DNA of 64,000 nt from Bacteroides sp. GM023 (GCF_014750685.1 NZ_JAAXGE010000003.1:62001-126000); one strand, 5' to 3'; shown: positions 16,790 through 26,215, counted from the stretch's first letter. Program-made: numbers and translations. Notes: generated by a model not told the origin, from the sequence alone.

Positions 16790-18937
16790 CTATTTTTTGA
16801 AGAAACGGTCTATGTCCAGTGAGAGACCGAGAGTAAGATTGGTTCCCATTGTAGTGGGGGAGTTGAAATAATAGAAATCCGGTACGTAATCGAACAGGTT
16901 GTTTATCGCCAGGTTCATGTTAACTCCTTTGAATACTCCCAGCGAGAAAGTAAGGTCCCATATCATATATCCCGGATATGTGGCAGCATGACTTCCCGCA
17001 GAAGGGTTGTTGAAGCTGTCGTTATATACGTTCGTCTTTACCTTAGACAACACACGTCCGTTGAGCGAATAATTGAAATCCAGGTTATCCAGGTTTTTGC
17101 CCCAGTCTATTCTTACGGTTGCCGTGTGTGGGCGTGTATCCGTAAACTTCTTTTGACCGTTGCGCATAAATTCATGGATATACGTATATGACATGCGGAA
17201 ACCCAGCCCGCAGGGATATTTGGCAGAAAGATTGGCATCTACTCCCGCGATGTCCACTTTGTCGGTATTGGTATATATCTGCCCTTTGGGATTGTCGCTG
17301 TAAACAGTGTTGATACGGTTGTGTACCAAATTATAGTATCCCGTAACAGAGAAGTTATAGCGGTTCTTGGTGTACTCGGCAGACAGGGAAAAGTTGTGGC
17401 TTGTTTCCGATTTAAGGTCAGGATTACCATAAATCATCATCATGTTAGCCATGTTGAACACCATATACATTTCTTTTAATGTCGGTGAACGGAATCCCTG
17501 AGAGTACGAACCTCTTAATGAACAGTTACCTATTTTATACATCATTCCCAAGTGTGGGGATAGATGGCGGACATTGGAGTCAGAGAAATAGTCGAATCGC
17601 AGTCCGGCTATCACATTCAGCCTATCTGTCGGATTCCAGTCGAACTGTCCGAAAGCATCCACTGTATGCATGGTATAGTCAGCATCGTCCGTGAACTGGT
17701 AGGACATCAGATAATCACGCAGGTAATCGGCACCGACAGTCAGTGTATGCTTGTCATTGAAAGTATAATTATAGAGTGCGTGTGCATTATGCTGAACATT
17801 GCTATAATCGCGCACGTCGTTTTTATAAAGCATCTGGTAGTCGCTCTTGTCATACTGGTCGAAAGTATAGCCGACTTCAAGATTACTCAATGTATTAAAG
17901 GTATAGTTGGCTTTCAATCCACCGCTGAAATCCCGGTATCTGTCTTGGGTATCTCCCGGCTTGTTCCGTTCGCGGAAATAATATCCGGCTCTTGCAGTCA
18001 GTTTGAGACTTTCCAACGGATGGTAAATCAACCGCTCCTTGAAGTTCCATACCCGGCTTCCGAATACAGTGGAGAAATCCCCCGTATTGTCCACATTGTA
18101 AGTATCTACATTATTATATTGTATATTCGTCAGACTGCTGAATTTACCAGCTTTAAATCCTACGCTACCGCCATATCGTTGGTCGTTATGCTCAGAAAAG
18201 CGTGAATTGAGATTCAGATTCCAGGGGTCATCCGATTCACGCGTGATGATATTGATAACACCACCGATAGCACTCGAACCGTAAAGAGTGGATGCCGCGC
18301 CTTTTACTATTTCGATGCGCTCCACATTGTCGAGATTCAGACGCTCGTAATCCACATTGTTCAGAGTTTCTCCTGCCAGGCGTTCGCCGTCTACCAGGAA
18401 CAATACGGAATTACCGCCAAAGCCTTGCATATTGATGGCAGTCTGTTGGTCCATGGAGAAAGTGAACTCGATGCCGGGAAGCTCTGTTTTCAGCAGGTCG
18501 GCGACATTGTTGGCGTTTACTTTTTTAATATCGTCCGATGTAATCACCCGTGTGATGATAGGAGCGTCCTTCAGCAGCTTAGGAGTACGGGTACCGGTGA
18601 CAACAACTGTTCCGAGGTCAACTTGATTCTCAGATAAACGGAAATTTATTTTCTTTCCCTTCTCAGTTGTGATTGTTTTTTCTTCTGTTTGATAACCGAC
18701 ATAAGAGGCGGTGATGATATATGTACCAATTCCGGGTAATTGCAATGTATATGTTCCGTCAGGTGCGGTGACCGCCCCGATTCCTGCTCCTTTGATAGCG
18801 ATGGTAGAGCCGGGGAGTGGTTCGCCGTTTACATCAGTCACGCGTCCGCTGACGTGATAGGTTGATTGTTGGGCAAATGTGGAACAGGTTGCTATAAAAG
18901 AAAAAAATAAGATTGATACGATAAATATATGTTTCAT
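16790..18937 (-). CDS. hmuR: TonB-dependent heme receptor (HmuR-like)
   Basis: 715 residues. A signal peptide (cleavage after TFAQQ region), a CarboxypepD_reg-like domain (about 25-110, VSGRVTDVNGEPLPGSTIAI), a plug domain (about 115-235, ending GGVINIITRES), and a 22-strand barrel ending in Phe-Lys-Lys. The barrel carries GFRSPTLKEMY and GNPDLKSE, which match the FRAP/NPDL heme-receptor motifs described for HmuR and related receptors. It lies between HmuY and HmuS genes with 26-39 bp gaps. It takes heme, probably handed over by the HmuY-like lipoprotein, across the outer membrane. Confidence 0.9.
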   Translation of the reverse strand: MKHIFIVSILFFSFIATCSTFAQQSTYHVSGRVTDVNGEPLPGSTIAIKGAGIGAVTAPDGTYTLQLPGIGTYIITASYVGYQTEEKTITTEKGKKINFRLSENQVDLGTVVVTGTRTPKLLKDAPIITRVITSDDIKKVNANNVADLLKTELPGIEFTFSMDQQTAINMQGFGGNSVLFLVDGERLAGETLNNVDYERLNLDNVERIEIVKGAASTLYGSSAIGGVINIITRESDDPWNLNLNSRFSEHNDQRYGGSVGFKAGKFSSLTNIQYNNVDTYNVDNTGDFSTVFGSRVWNFKERLIYHPLESLKLTARAGYYFRERNKPGDTQDRYRDFSGGLKANYTFNTLSNLEVGYTFDQYDKSDYQMLYKNDVRDYSNVQHNAHALYNYTFNDKHTLTVGADYLRDYLMSYQFTDDADYTMHTVDAFGQFDWNPTDRLNVIAGLRFDYFSDSNVRHLSPHLGMMYKIGNCSLRGSYSQGFRSPTLKEMYMVFNMANMMMIYGNPDLKSETSHNFSLSAEYTKNRYNFSVTGYYNLVHNRINTVYSDNPKGQIYTNTDKVDIAGVDANLSAKYPCGLGFRMSYTYIHEFMRNGQKKFTDTRPHTATVRIDWGKNLDNLDFNYSLNGRVLSKVKTNVYNDSFNNPSAGSHAATYPGYMIWDLTFSLGVFKGVNMNLAINNLFDYVPDFYYFNSPTTMGTNLTLGLSLDIDRFFKK

Positions 18938-18963
18938 TCCTGGTTATTGTTTTCTTAGTTATT

Positions 18964-19617
18964 TTAATCGAACTCAATTGGATATGAGAAATCGAAGTCG
19001 ATGTATCCTTTTATGCCTTTAGCATTGGTGTAGTTGGTAAAACGGATAGCCGCATACGTATTGTCTTTCAAGCGTAACAGGTAGGCTTGGCTGGACATTG
19101 TATAGATAGGTGGCATAGTAGAAGTATCCACGTTCAGCCAACTGGATAAAGCGGCATTATAATAAGAGTCTGTATAAACGATATTTCCTTCCATCATGCC
19201 GGACATATCAATGGCTATTTTGTTTGTTGTCCATTCGTCTTCGACAAATTTTTCAGCTTCGGGCAGCTTTCCTGCTGCGATAAAATCATCAATGCTCGTA
19301 TAGGTAGTCTGAAAAGCAGCGCCACCATTAGTCTTTATATCATAGCGGTGAATAGCAAAATCCCACTCTTCGGGAATTTGGCTTTCATATTCTTCTCCGA
19401 TTTGTACAGTAGTAACTTTACGGGCAGACAGGTCGATGTATGCCCATTCTGTATATTCAACAGTCTTGACCTGTGAGAATTTATTCTCTTTGATTTCCAT
19501 TTCGGTTTCTATGGGGTCATCATAGATATTTTCAAATATTCCATTACAAGCAGAGAGCGACATAGTCGCTCCCAGTATTATTGTATATTTGAAAATAGCG
19601 TTCCTGCTTCTTCTCAT
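18964..19617 (-). CDS. hmuY: HmuY-family heme-binding lipoprotein
   Basis: 217 residues with a lipoprotein signal (lipobox LSAC near residue 24). The body shows the HmuY pattern: VEYTEWAYIDLSAR, then EEWDFAIHRYDIKTNGG, and a final LRLKDNTYAAIRFTNY. HmuY is a heme-scavenging surface lipoprotein. The mature protein has a single histidine (in AIHRYD), so the bis-His heme ligation of P. gingivalis HmuY is not possible. Methionines in IDMSGMMEG and DTSTMPPIYTM are candidate ligands, as reported for other Bacteroidales homologues. It precedes the HmuR gene by 26 bp. Confidence 0.88.
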   Translation of the reverse strand: MRRSRNAIFKYTIILGATMSLSACNGIFENIYDDPIETEMEIKENKFSQVKTVEYTEWAYIDLSARKVTTVQIGEEYESQIPEEWDFAIHRYDIKTNGGAAFQTTYTSIDDFIAAGKLPEAEKFVEDEWTTNKIAIDMSGMMEGNIVYTDSYYNAALSSWLNVDTSTMPPIYTMSSQAYLLRLKDNTYAAIRFTNYTNAKGIKGYIDFDFSYPIEFD

Positions 19618-19634
19618 TTTTCCAGTCCGATTAT

Positions 19635-20519
19635 TTATTCTACACTTGCTGTTTTGTTTCCGGTAAAGTTTGCAGTTATTGCCATTGGCATGCTACCCGG
19701 TTTGAAATCAGTAGTAATAGTAGCCGTACCATCTGCTGCGATTGTACCGCTGAAACTTACCCCTGTGATAGCTTTTCCTGTACTGTCGGTAGATTCATAT
19801 CCTTCTTCCAGGCTAAGTGAATATGTTCCGTCTGTTTCGGCTGTTACTTTTACTCCACTGATTGTGAAATTACCAAGGCTCATACTACTGCCACCACCTT
19901 CTAAGTTGCCAAAACCATTCAGGGTAACGTCTACTGTTGTGTCCGATGCACGTGTGATAACAGCTTTGCAATCAGTGGTTAAACCGTAGGATGTATTCAT
20001 AACAAATATCTCCAATGAACTGTTATATTGATAGGTAGCCGCTATATTATAAATGAACGGTACTTCTCCTTGAGTAAATACAATTGTCATCTCTCCCATA
20101 GGTGCAGGAATACTCACTTTAGCCTTCAGAGTTAACACTTTAGAGTCATTAACGCTACCTTCCAATGTGTAATCATAACTATTGCCTGTGCTACTACCGC
20201 TCATAGACATCGCTACTTCACCTGAACCACTGAACGATTTAGCAGAAAGTTTTAAATTATTCAGAGTGAAATCTCCTGCCCCCGACTTATATGCCAGGTT
20301 GATAGTTCCATCTTCGTTGGCAGTAATAGTCGCACTTGATTTATCACCCATTAAATAGTCAGAGAACATGTTGCATTCGCCGATTGAATATCCATTGTAG
20401 ATACCTGCAATTTCTTTTGCAAGGTTTGTATCGTCGTCGTCGTTATCACTGCAAGAAACAAATGTTGTTGAAAGTGATAGTGCCATAAGGGCAACCATCC
20501 AAAAGTTTAAGATTTTCAT
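19635..20519 (-). CDS. Calycin-like lipoprotein, first gene of the heme operon
   Basis: 294 residues with a lipoprotein signal (lipobox FVSC near residue 23) and an acidic +2 region (SDNDDDD) typical of surface-exposed Bacteroides lipoproteins. The rest is beta-rich and seems to hold two lipocalin-like halves (about 35-160 and 165-290), each starting with an IAGIYNGY- or IAATYQYN-type strand, in line with the calycin-like domain of Bacteroidetes. It lies 17 bp upstream of hmuY and directly behind the operon promoter, so I infer a role in binding heme or a heme complex at the cell surface. The binding ligand is unknown. Confidence 0.75.
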   Translation of the reverse strand: MKILNFWMVALMALSLSTTFVSCSDNDDDDTNLAKEIAGIYNGYSIGECNMFSDYLMGDKSSATITANEDGTINLAYKSGAGDFTLNNLKLSAKSFSGSGEVAMSMSGSSTGNSYDYTLEGSVNDSKVLTLKAKVSIPAPMGEMTIVFTQGEVPFIYNIAATYQYNSSLEIFVMNTSYGLTTDCKAVITRASDTTVDVTLNGFGNLEGGGSSMSLGNFTISGVKVTAETDGTYSLSLEEGYESTDSTGKAITGVSFSGTIAADGTATITTDFKPGSMPMAITANFTGNKTASVE

Positions 20520-20560
20520 ACTTAATTTTGATAGATAATGATTAATTAATTTTTCAGCTG

Positions 20561-20641
20561 CAAAGTTACTGGGAACTGTAAAGAGAGAAAATACCTAAAA
20601 AAAATGAAAAACGCCTATGCTCTTAATCATATGTAGGTATT
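20561..20641 (-). promoter_or_regulatory. Promoter of the heme operon with long-spaced TAGGTAT dyad
   Basis: On the minus strand the -7 box TAACTTTG is at 20568-20561. Exactly 22 bp upstream is TAGGTAT (20597-20591) and, after 36 bp, its inverted partner ATACCTA (20640-20634). The proximal heptamer abuts the -33 position (TTT). The same arrangement recurs at four other promoters in this window. Confidence 0.75.
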
Positions 20642-20707
20642 ATGAAAAAGTTTGAACTAAATTTCTTGCTGAATGTTTTTCTATATATGATATAAAAAAT
20701 ACATAAT

Positions 20708-21610
20708 ATGGAATCTCATCATCATCACGAACATAATCATCGGTTAACGTCGCTCAATAAAGCCTTTATCATTGGCATTACTCTGAATATTGCCTTCGTC
20801 ATCGTAGAATTTGGAGTCGGCTTTTATTATAATTCCCTCGGATTGCTATCCGATGCCGGACATAACCTGGGCGATGTAGCAAGTCTTGTACTTGCCATGC
20901 TGGCTTTCCGTCTCGAAAGAGTTCACGCCAATAGCCGCTACACTTACGGCTATAAGAAAAGTACCGTACTTGTCTCTTTATTAAATGCAGTCATACTATT
21001 AGTTGCCGTCGGCATCATCATTGCCGAGAGCATAGACAAACTGTTCCACCCGGTTTCGGTCGATGGCTCTGCCATAGCCTGGACAGCCGGGGTAGGAGTG
21101 ATTATCAACGCACTCACCGCCTGGCTCTTCATGAAAGACAAAGACAAGGACTTGAATGTGAAAGGAGCCTACTTGCATATGGCAGCCGATGCATTGGTAT
21201 CAGTCGGCGTAGTTGTCTCCGGGATTATCATCATGCATACGGGGTGGAGCATTATCGACCCGATTATCGGACTGGTGATAGCTGTTATTATCATTATTTC
21301 CACTTGGGGACTGCTTCACGATAGTCTCCGCCTGTCATTGGATGGCGTTCCGATGGGCATTGATACCCAGAAGATTCAGCAGTTGATAGTGGAGCAACCC
21401 GGTGTAGTAAACTGCCATCATTTACACATATGGGCATTAAGCACGACAGAAACCGCATTGACCGCCCATATAATCATTGATAACATTACACAAATGGAAG
21501 AAATAAAGCATCACATAAAAGAAGTTCTCGAAGAATCAGGCATCCAACATGTCACCCTGGAATTTGAAAATAAAGAGGTTACTTGTAATAAAGATTGTTG
21601 TGCGGATTGA
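20708..21610 (+). CDS. CDF-family metal exporter with His-rich N-terminus
   Basis: 300 residues. The His-rich start MESHHHHEHNHR is followed by six membrane segments and a cytoplasmic C-terminal domain (about 215-290). The family metal-site motifs are visible: LLSDAGHNLGD in helix 2 (HxxxD) and HMAADALVSVGVV in helix 5 (HxxxD), the all Asp/His arrangement of Zn2+-type CDF proteins. The protein ends CNKDCCAD, a short Cys-rich tail that could bind metal. It exports Zn2+ or a similar divalent cation to the periplasm. It is divergent from the heme operon and lies 50 bp upstream of the AspT-like gene. Confidence 0.9.
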   Translation: MESHHHHEHNHRLTSLNKAFIIGITLNIAFVIVEFGVGFYYNSLGLLSDAGHNLGDVASLVLAMLAFRLERVHANSRYTYGYKKSTVLVSLLNAVILLVAVGIIIAESIDKLFHPVSVDGSAIAWTAGVGVIINALTAWLFMKDKDKDLNVKGAYLHMAADALVSVGVVVSGIIIMHTGWSIIDPIIGLVIAVIIIISTWGLLHDSLRLSLDGVPMGIDTQKIQQLIVEQPGVVNCHHLHIWALSTTETALTAHIIIDNITQMEEIKHHIKEVLEESGIQHVTLEFENKEVTCNKDCCAD

Positions 21611-21621
21611 AATAAAATCAG

Positions 21622-21629
21622 TACCTTTG
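21622..21629 (+). promoter_or_regulatory. -7 box of the AspT-like transporter gene
   Basis: TACCTTTG at 21622-21629 with TTG at 21598-21600, 21 bp upstream, inside the end of the CDF gene. This gives the transporter its own promoter. Confidence 0.7.
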
Positions 21630-21660
21630 CGCCCTTAAAACAAACTAACCTTTATTTTTT

Positions 21661-23259
21661 ATGTTTACTGACTTATTACACTCCTCTTATTTCTCCGTTT
21701 TCCTGATTGTCGCGTTGGGATTTATGCTGGGAAGAATTAAGATTAAGGGGTTATCTCTTGATGTGTCTGCGGTAATCTTTATCGCGCTTCTTTTCGGACA
21801 CTATGGTGTCATCATTCCCAAAGAACTGGGAAATTTCGGTTTGGTACTTTTTATTTTTACCATCGGTATTCAAGCCGGGCCCGGATTCTTCGATTCTTTC
21901 CGTAGCAAGGGAAAGACGTTGATTATCATTACCATTCTCATTATCAGTTCCGCCTGTCTCACGGCAGTAGGACTGAAGTACGCGTTCGACATCGACACAC
22001 CCAGTGTGGTAGGTCTGATTGCCGGGGCATTAACCAGTACGCCGGGTTTGGCAGTCGCTATCGACAGTACACATTCACCTTTGGCATCCATTGCTTACGG
22101 TATCGCATATCCGTTTGGCGTGATTGGGGTGATTTTGTTTGTCAAACTGCTGCCTAAAATCATGCGGGTGGATTTGGACAAAGAAGCACGTCGCCTGGAG
22201 ATAGAACGCCGCAGCCAATTCCCGGAGTTGACTACCTGTATCTACCGTATCACCAATGCGAATGTATTCGACCGCAGCTTGATGCAGATTAATGCACGTG
22301 GCATGACGGGAGCTGTCATTTCACGACTGAAACATAAGGAAGAAATATCCATTCCTACCGCTTCAACCGTACTGCATGAAGGAGACTATATACAGGCAGT
22401 AGGCAGCGAAGAATCACTAAACCAACTCGCAGTGCTGGTAGGTGAACGGGAAGAAGGTGAACTCCCTTTGGACAAAACACAGGAAATAGAATCCCTGTTG
22501 CTGACTAAAAAGGACATGATAAACAAGCAACTGGGAGACTTGAATTTACAGAAAAACTTCGGTTGTACAGTGACTCGTGTTCGTCGAAGCGGTATCGACC
22601 TGTCTCCATCTCCCGATTTGGCATTGAAGTTTGGTGATAAGCTAATGGTAGTAGGAGAGAAGGAAGGACTGAAAGGCATAGCACGCCTGTTGGGAAATAA
22701 CGCGAAGAAGCTATCCGACACGGACTTCTTCCCGATTGCAATGGGTATTGTACTGGGAGTATTGTTCGGCAAAATAAATATCTCTTTCTCTGAGAGCCTG
22801 TCATTCTCACCGGGACTGACCGGAGGAGTGCTGATGGTAGCCCTTGTATTGAGTGCTGTCGGTAAGACAGGACCTATCATTTGGTCTATGTCGGGGCCTG
22901 CCAATCAGTTGCTGCGCCAGTTGGGACTACTTCTATTCCTTGCCGAAGTGGGAACTTCCGCCGGAAAGAACCTCGTAGCCACTTTCCAGGAAAGCGGATT
23001 GTTGATGTTCGGAGTAGGGGCTGCCATCACTTTGGTGCCGATGCTTGTTGCTGCCATTGTAGGACGTTTAGTATTTAAAATCAGTCTGCTCGATTTGCTG
23101 GGAACCATTACCGGTGGTATGACAAGTACGCCCGGCTTGGCCGCTGCCGATTCGATGGTAGACAGTAATATCCCCAGTGTGGCCTACGCAACCGTTTATC
23201 CGATTGCTATGGTATTCCTGATTCTGTTTATACAAGTGATAGCTTCAGCCGTATATTAA
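21661..23259 (+). CDS. AspT/YidE-type antiporter with two RCK_C domains
   Basis: 532 residues in the order: an N-terminal membrane half of about five segments (1-165), two TrkA_C/RCK_C-like cytoplasmic domains (about 190-270 and 275-345), and a second membrane half (about 350-530). Each membrane half carries the family repeat GxxTSTPGLA (GALTSTPGLAVAIDST and GGMTSTPGLAAADSM). This is the layout of the aspartate:alanine exchanger (AAEX) family, to which YidE and YbjL belong. Substrate is unknown for most members. It has its own promoter and is not obviously linked to the metal genes beside it. Confidence 0.88.
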   Translation: MFTDLLHSSYFSVFLIVALGFMLGRIKIKGLSLDVSAVIFIALLFGHYGVIIPKELGNFGLVLFIFTIGIQAGPGFFDSFRSKGKTLIIITILIISSACLTAVGLKYAFDIDTPSVVGLIAGALTSTPGLAVAIDSTHSPLASIAYGIAYPFGVIGVILFVKLLPKIMRVDLDKEARRLEIERRSQFPELTTCIYRITNANVFDRSLMQINARGMTGAVISRLKHKEEISIPTASTVLHEGDYIQAVGSEESLNQLAVLVGEREEGELPLDKTQEIESLLLTKKDMINKQLGDLNLQKNFGCTVTRVRRSGIDLSPSPDLALKFGDKLMVVGEKEGLKGIARLLGNNAKKLSDTDFFPIAMGIVLGVLFGKINISFSESLSFSPGLTGGVLMVALVLSAVGKTGPIIWSMSGPANQLLRQLGLLLFLAEVGTSAGKNLVATFQESGLLMFGVGAAITLVPMLVAAIVGRLVFKISLLDLLGTITGGMTSTPGLAAADSMVDSNIPSVAYATVYPIAMVFLILFIQVIASAVY

Positions 23260-23277
23260 CAGTATTCTGTCTGGACA

Positions 23278-23308
23278 TTGATTGTTAAAAGAAATATTTG
23301 TATCTTTG
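23278..23308 (+). promoter_or_regulatory. Promoter of the first His-rich protein/TonB receptor module
   Basis: -33 TTG at 23278-23280 and -7 TATCTTTG at 23301-23308, 20 bp apart. The in-frame TTG at 23282 lies inside this promoter and so is not the start of the following gene. Confidence 0.75.
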
Positions 23309-23329
23309 CCGTCCCAAAGCAAAAATGAG

Positions 23330-23686
23330 GTGAAACGATTGTTATTGAATATTACACGCTACTTCTTGCCGATACTCTTTGTGTCGTATTTGGTAAGTCT
23401 TACATTCTTTGCCCACGTGCATGTGGTCAATGGCGTGACAATCGTCCATTCACACCCGTTTAAGAAAGGGGCGGCACATAAGCATTCAACAGTCGAACTG
23501 TTGCACATTCACTTCCTGTCTCATCTGACAACGGACGGTGCGGCTGTTGTTTTTGCTCTTACCCTTTTCATTCCTTTTTTATTGTGCCTGTTGCTCAAAC
23601 GTCCGCAGCATACACATTTTCATGCTCCTTATCATGGAGTGACAGCACTCCGTGCTCCGCCTGCCATTCGTTTTTCTGTTATTTGA
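23330..23686 (+). CDS. His-rich small membrane protein, copy 1
   Basis: About 118 residues from a GTG at 23330 (VKRLLLNITRYFLPILF). That start is chosen because it aligns with the ATG of its paralogue at 26216 (MKQLYLNIMKWFLPVLF) and lies downstream of the promoter. Two membrane segments flank a His-rich stretch: HVHVVNGVTIVHSHPFKKG, then AAHKHSTVELLHIHFLSH. The C-terminal part HTHFHAPYHGVTALRAPP adds more histidines. I recognise no named domain. The conserved HSHPFKKG core and the TonB receptor that follows 94 bp later suggest a role in metal sensing or transfer; this is inference. Confidence 0.75.
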   Translation: MKRLLLNITRYFLPILFVSYLVSLTFFAHVHVVNGVTIVHSHPFKKGAAHKHSTVELLHIHFLSHLTTDGAAVVFALTLFIPFLLCLLLKRPQHTHFHAPYHGVTALRAPPAIRFSVI

Positions 23687-23780
23687 ATGATACCATTCTG
23701 CCTTGTCTTTAGGGATTCAGGTAGGATATTATGTGATTTTTCACGCGAATACTTAACGAAGAACGAATTACAAACGAAAA

Positions 23781-26102
23781 ATGAAGAAATACATCTTTTC
23801 GCTTGTCTGCTTGTGCTGTGCACTGTTGCCTGCCCATGGAGGACAAGCCCATGAACATCCCAATCATCCCGAATTACGTAAGTCGGATGCCAATATAATA
23901 GGTCATATCCTTGATAAAAACACGAAAGAACATCTGCCATATATCACAGTGGCACTGAAAGGTACTACCATCGGTACTGTCACCGATGTTACGGGACACT
24001 ACTTCCTGAAGAATCTTCCCGAAGGAAATTTTGTGCTCGAAGTAAGTTCCGTCGGCTATAAAACCATAAGACGCAACGTGACACTGAAAAAAGGTCGCAC
24101 CCTGGAAGAAGACTTTGAAATAGAAGAAGATGCAGTTGCCCTGGATGGCGTCGTTGTATCTGCCAATCGTAATGAAACCACCCGTCGCCTGGCTCCGACA
24201 TTGGTCAATGTCGTTGATTTGAAAATCTTTGAGAACACGAACTCTACGACTCTAGCTCAAGGATTGAGCTTCCAGCCCGGAGTACGTGTGGAATCCAACT
24301 GTCAGAACTGTGGATTCCAACAGGTACGCATCAATGGACTGGACGGCCCTTATACACAAATCCTGCTGGATTCACGCCCTATCTTCAGTGCACTCTCCGG
24401 TGTATATGGCATCGAACAGATTCCTGCCAGTATGATAGAGCGGGTAGAAGTGATGCGTGGCGGTGGCTCGGCATTGTTCGGCTCGTCTGCCATTGCGGGT
24501 ACAATCAATATTATTACCAAAGAACCGATTCGCAACTCAGGTATGTTGTCTCATACGATTACAGGAATCGGTGACGGAGACGCTTTCGACAACAGCACTT
24601 CCCTGAACGCGTCATTAGTGACGGACGACCAGTGCGCCGGCCTATATATCTTCGGACAGAACCGCCACCGTTCCGCATACGACCATGACGGAGACGGATA
24701 TTCTGAAATTCCCAAGATACACGGACAGACCATCGGTTTCCGTTCCTTCCTGAAAACAACCACTTATTCAAAACTGACTTTCGAATACCATCATATGGAA
24801 GAATTCCGTAGGGGAGGAGACTTGTTGAACCGCCCGCCCCATGAAGCGAATGTGGCGGAACAGACCGAACACTCCATTAATGGCGGAGGTGTGAAGTTCG
24901 ATTATTTCTCACCTAACGAGAAGCATCGTTTCAATGTATTCGCTTCCGCACAGCATATCAATCGCGACAGCTACTATGGTGGCGGACAAGACCTGAATGC
25001 TTACGGAAACACCACCGACCTCAACTGGATGGCAGGCTCACAGTATGTTTACAGCTTCGGCAAATGCATCTTCATGCCTTCCGACCTGACAGCAGGAATA
25101 GAATTCAACCAGGACAAACTGGAAGATAATATGTGGGGATACAACCGTACAGTAGACCAAAAAGTAAATATCGGTAGTGCCTTCCTTCAGAATGAATGGA
25201 AGAACGAACACTGGGGATTTTTGATAGGCGGCCGTTTGGACAAACATAACCTGATAGACCATATCATTTTCAGCCCGCGCGCCAATCTGCGCTACAACCC
25301 GACAGAGAATATCAATCTCCGTTTAAGTTATTCATCCGGTTTCCGTGCTCCGCAGGCTTTCGACGAAGACTTGCATGTCGAGAATGTAGGCGGTAACGTG
25401 GCAATGGTCGAACTTGCCGATGACCTGAATGAAGAAAGGTCACAAAGTTTGAGTGCTTCGGCAGACATCTACCATCGTTTTGGCGCATTCCAGGTAAACT
25501 TCCTCGTTGAAGGATTTTACACTAAATTATCCGATGTTTTCGCCCTTACCGATGGGGAGGTAGTCAATGGTATCCTGACACGAACACGTCACAATGCATC
25601 AGGAGCGAGAGTAATGGGATTGACACTGGAAGGAAAGATGGCTTACCTGAATAAAATTCAACTTCAGGCAGGAGTCACTTTGCAACAGAGCCATTATAGC
25701 GACCCTCACGTATGGAACGAAGATGCTCCGGCCGTGAAGAAAATGATGCGTACGCCGAATACTTACGGCTACTTCACAGCCACCTATACTCCGATAAAAC
25801 CGCTGTCTATCGCTCTTTCCGGCACCTATACCGGTTCGATGCTGGTTCCTCACGAACCTGTTCCGGGATTCCTTGAAAATCCGATAACGGTAAATACGAA
25901 AGATTTCTTCGACATCGGACTGAAAGCTGCTTACGACTTCAAACTCTATAAGTCAGTAAACTTGCAGGTAAATGCCGGAGTACAGAATATCTTCAATGCC
26001 TATCAGAATGACTTTGATAAGGGAGCCGACCGTGACTCCGGTTATATCTATGGTCCTTCCTTGCCGAGAAGTTTCTTTGCCGGCGTGAAGATTAGTTATT
26101 AA
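23781..26102 (+). CDS. TonB-dependent receptor with CxxC plug, copy 1
   Basis: 773 residues. After a signal peptide there is a short His-containing tail (AHEHPNHPELRKSDANIIGH), a CarboxypepD_reg-like domain (about 38-115), a plug domain (about 125-255) and a barrel to the C-terminus (ending VKISY, a normal aromatic barrel end). The plug contains CQNCGFQQVRINGLDGPY, a CxxC motif that could bind metal or form a disulphide, then MRGGGSALFGSSAIAGTINI. It is highly similar along its whole length to the receptor at 26666-29005. The substrate is unknown; the His-rich partner and the upstream CDF exporter hint at a metal or metal complex. Confidence 0.9.
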   Translation: MKKYIFSLVCLCCALLPAHGGQAHEHPNHPELRKSDANIIGHILDKNTKEHLPYITVALKGTTIGTVTDVTGHYFLKNLPEGNFVLEVSSVGYKTIRRNVTLKKGRTLEEDFEIEEDAVALDGVVVSANRNETTRRLAPTLVNVVDLKIFENTNSTTLAQGLSFQPGVRVESNCQNCGFQQVRINGLDGPYTQILLDSRPIFSALSGVYGIEQIPASMIERVEVMRGGGSALFGSSAIAGTINIITKEPIRNSGMLSHTITGIGDGDAFDNSTSLNASLVTDDQCAGLYIFGQNRHRSAYDHDGDGYSEIPKIHGQTIGFRSFLKTTTYSKLTFEYHHMEEFRRGGDLLNRPPHEANVAEQTEHSINGGGVKFDYFSPNEKHRFNVFASAQHINRDSYYGGGQDLNAYGNTTDLNWMAGSQYVYSFGKCIFMPSDLTAGIEFNQDKLEDNMWGYNRTVDQKVNIGSAFLQNEWKNEHWGFLIGGRLDKHNLIDHIIFSPRANLRYNPTENINLRLSYSSGFRAPQAFDEDLHVENVGGNVAMVELADDLNEERSQSLSASADIYHRFGAFQVNFLVEGFYTKLSDVFALTDGEVVNGILTRTRHNASGARVMGLTLEGKMAYLNKIQLQAGVTLQQSHYSDPHVWNEDAPAVKKMMRTPNTYGYFTATYTPIKPLSIALSGTYTGSMLVPHEPVPGFLENPITVNTKDFFDIGLKAAYDFKLYKSVNLQVNAGVQNIFNAYQNDFDKGADRDSGYIYGPSLPRSFFAGVKISY

Positions 26103-26142
26103 TAATGGTTTAAGAACATTTCAAGTCCTCAAATCATTATAT

Positions 26143-26180
26143 ATAGGGATTGATACATCATTAAACAATCCCTATCTTTG
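26143..26180 (+). promoter_or_regulatory. Promoter of the second His-rich/TonB module with inverted repeat
   Basis: -33 TTG at 26150-26152 and -7 TATCTTTG at 26173-26180, 20 bp apart. A 10 bp perfect inverted repeat ATAGGGATTG (26143-26152) and CAATCCCTAT (26166-26175) covers both boxes. TAGGGAT at 26144-26150 lies 22 bp above the -7 box, as in the long-spaced dyads elsewhere, but the distal half is missing. Confidence 0.75.
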
Positions 26181-26215
26181 TCGCACAAAACTAAACCTTG
26201 ATTTTTATCTGACGA

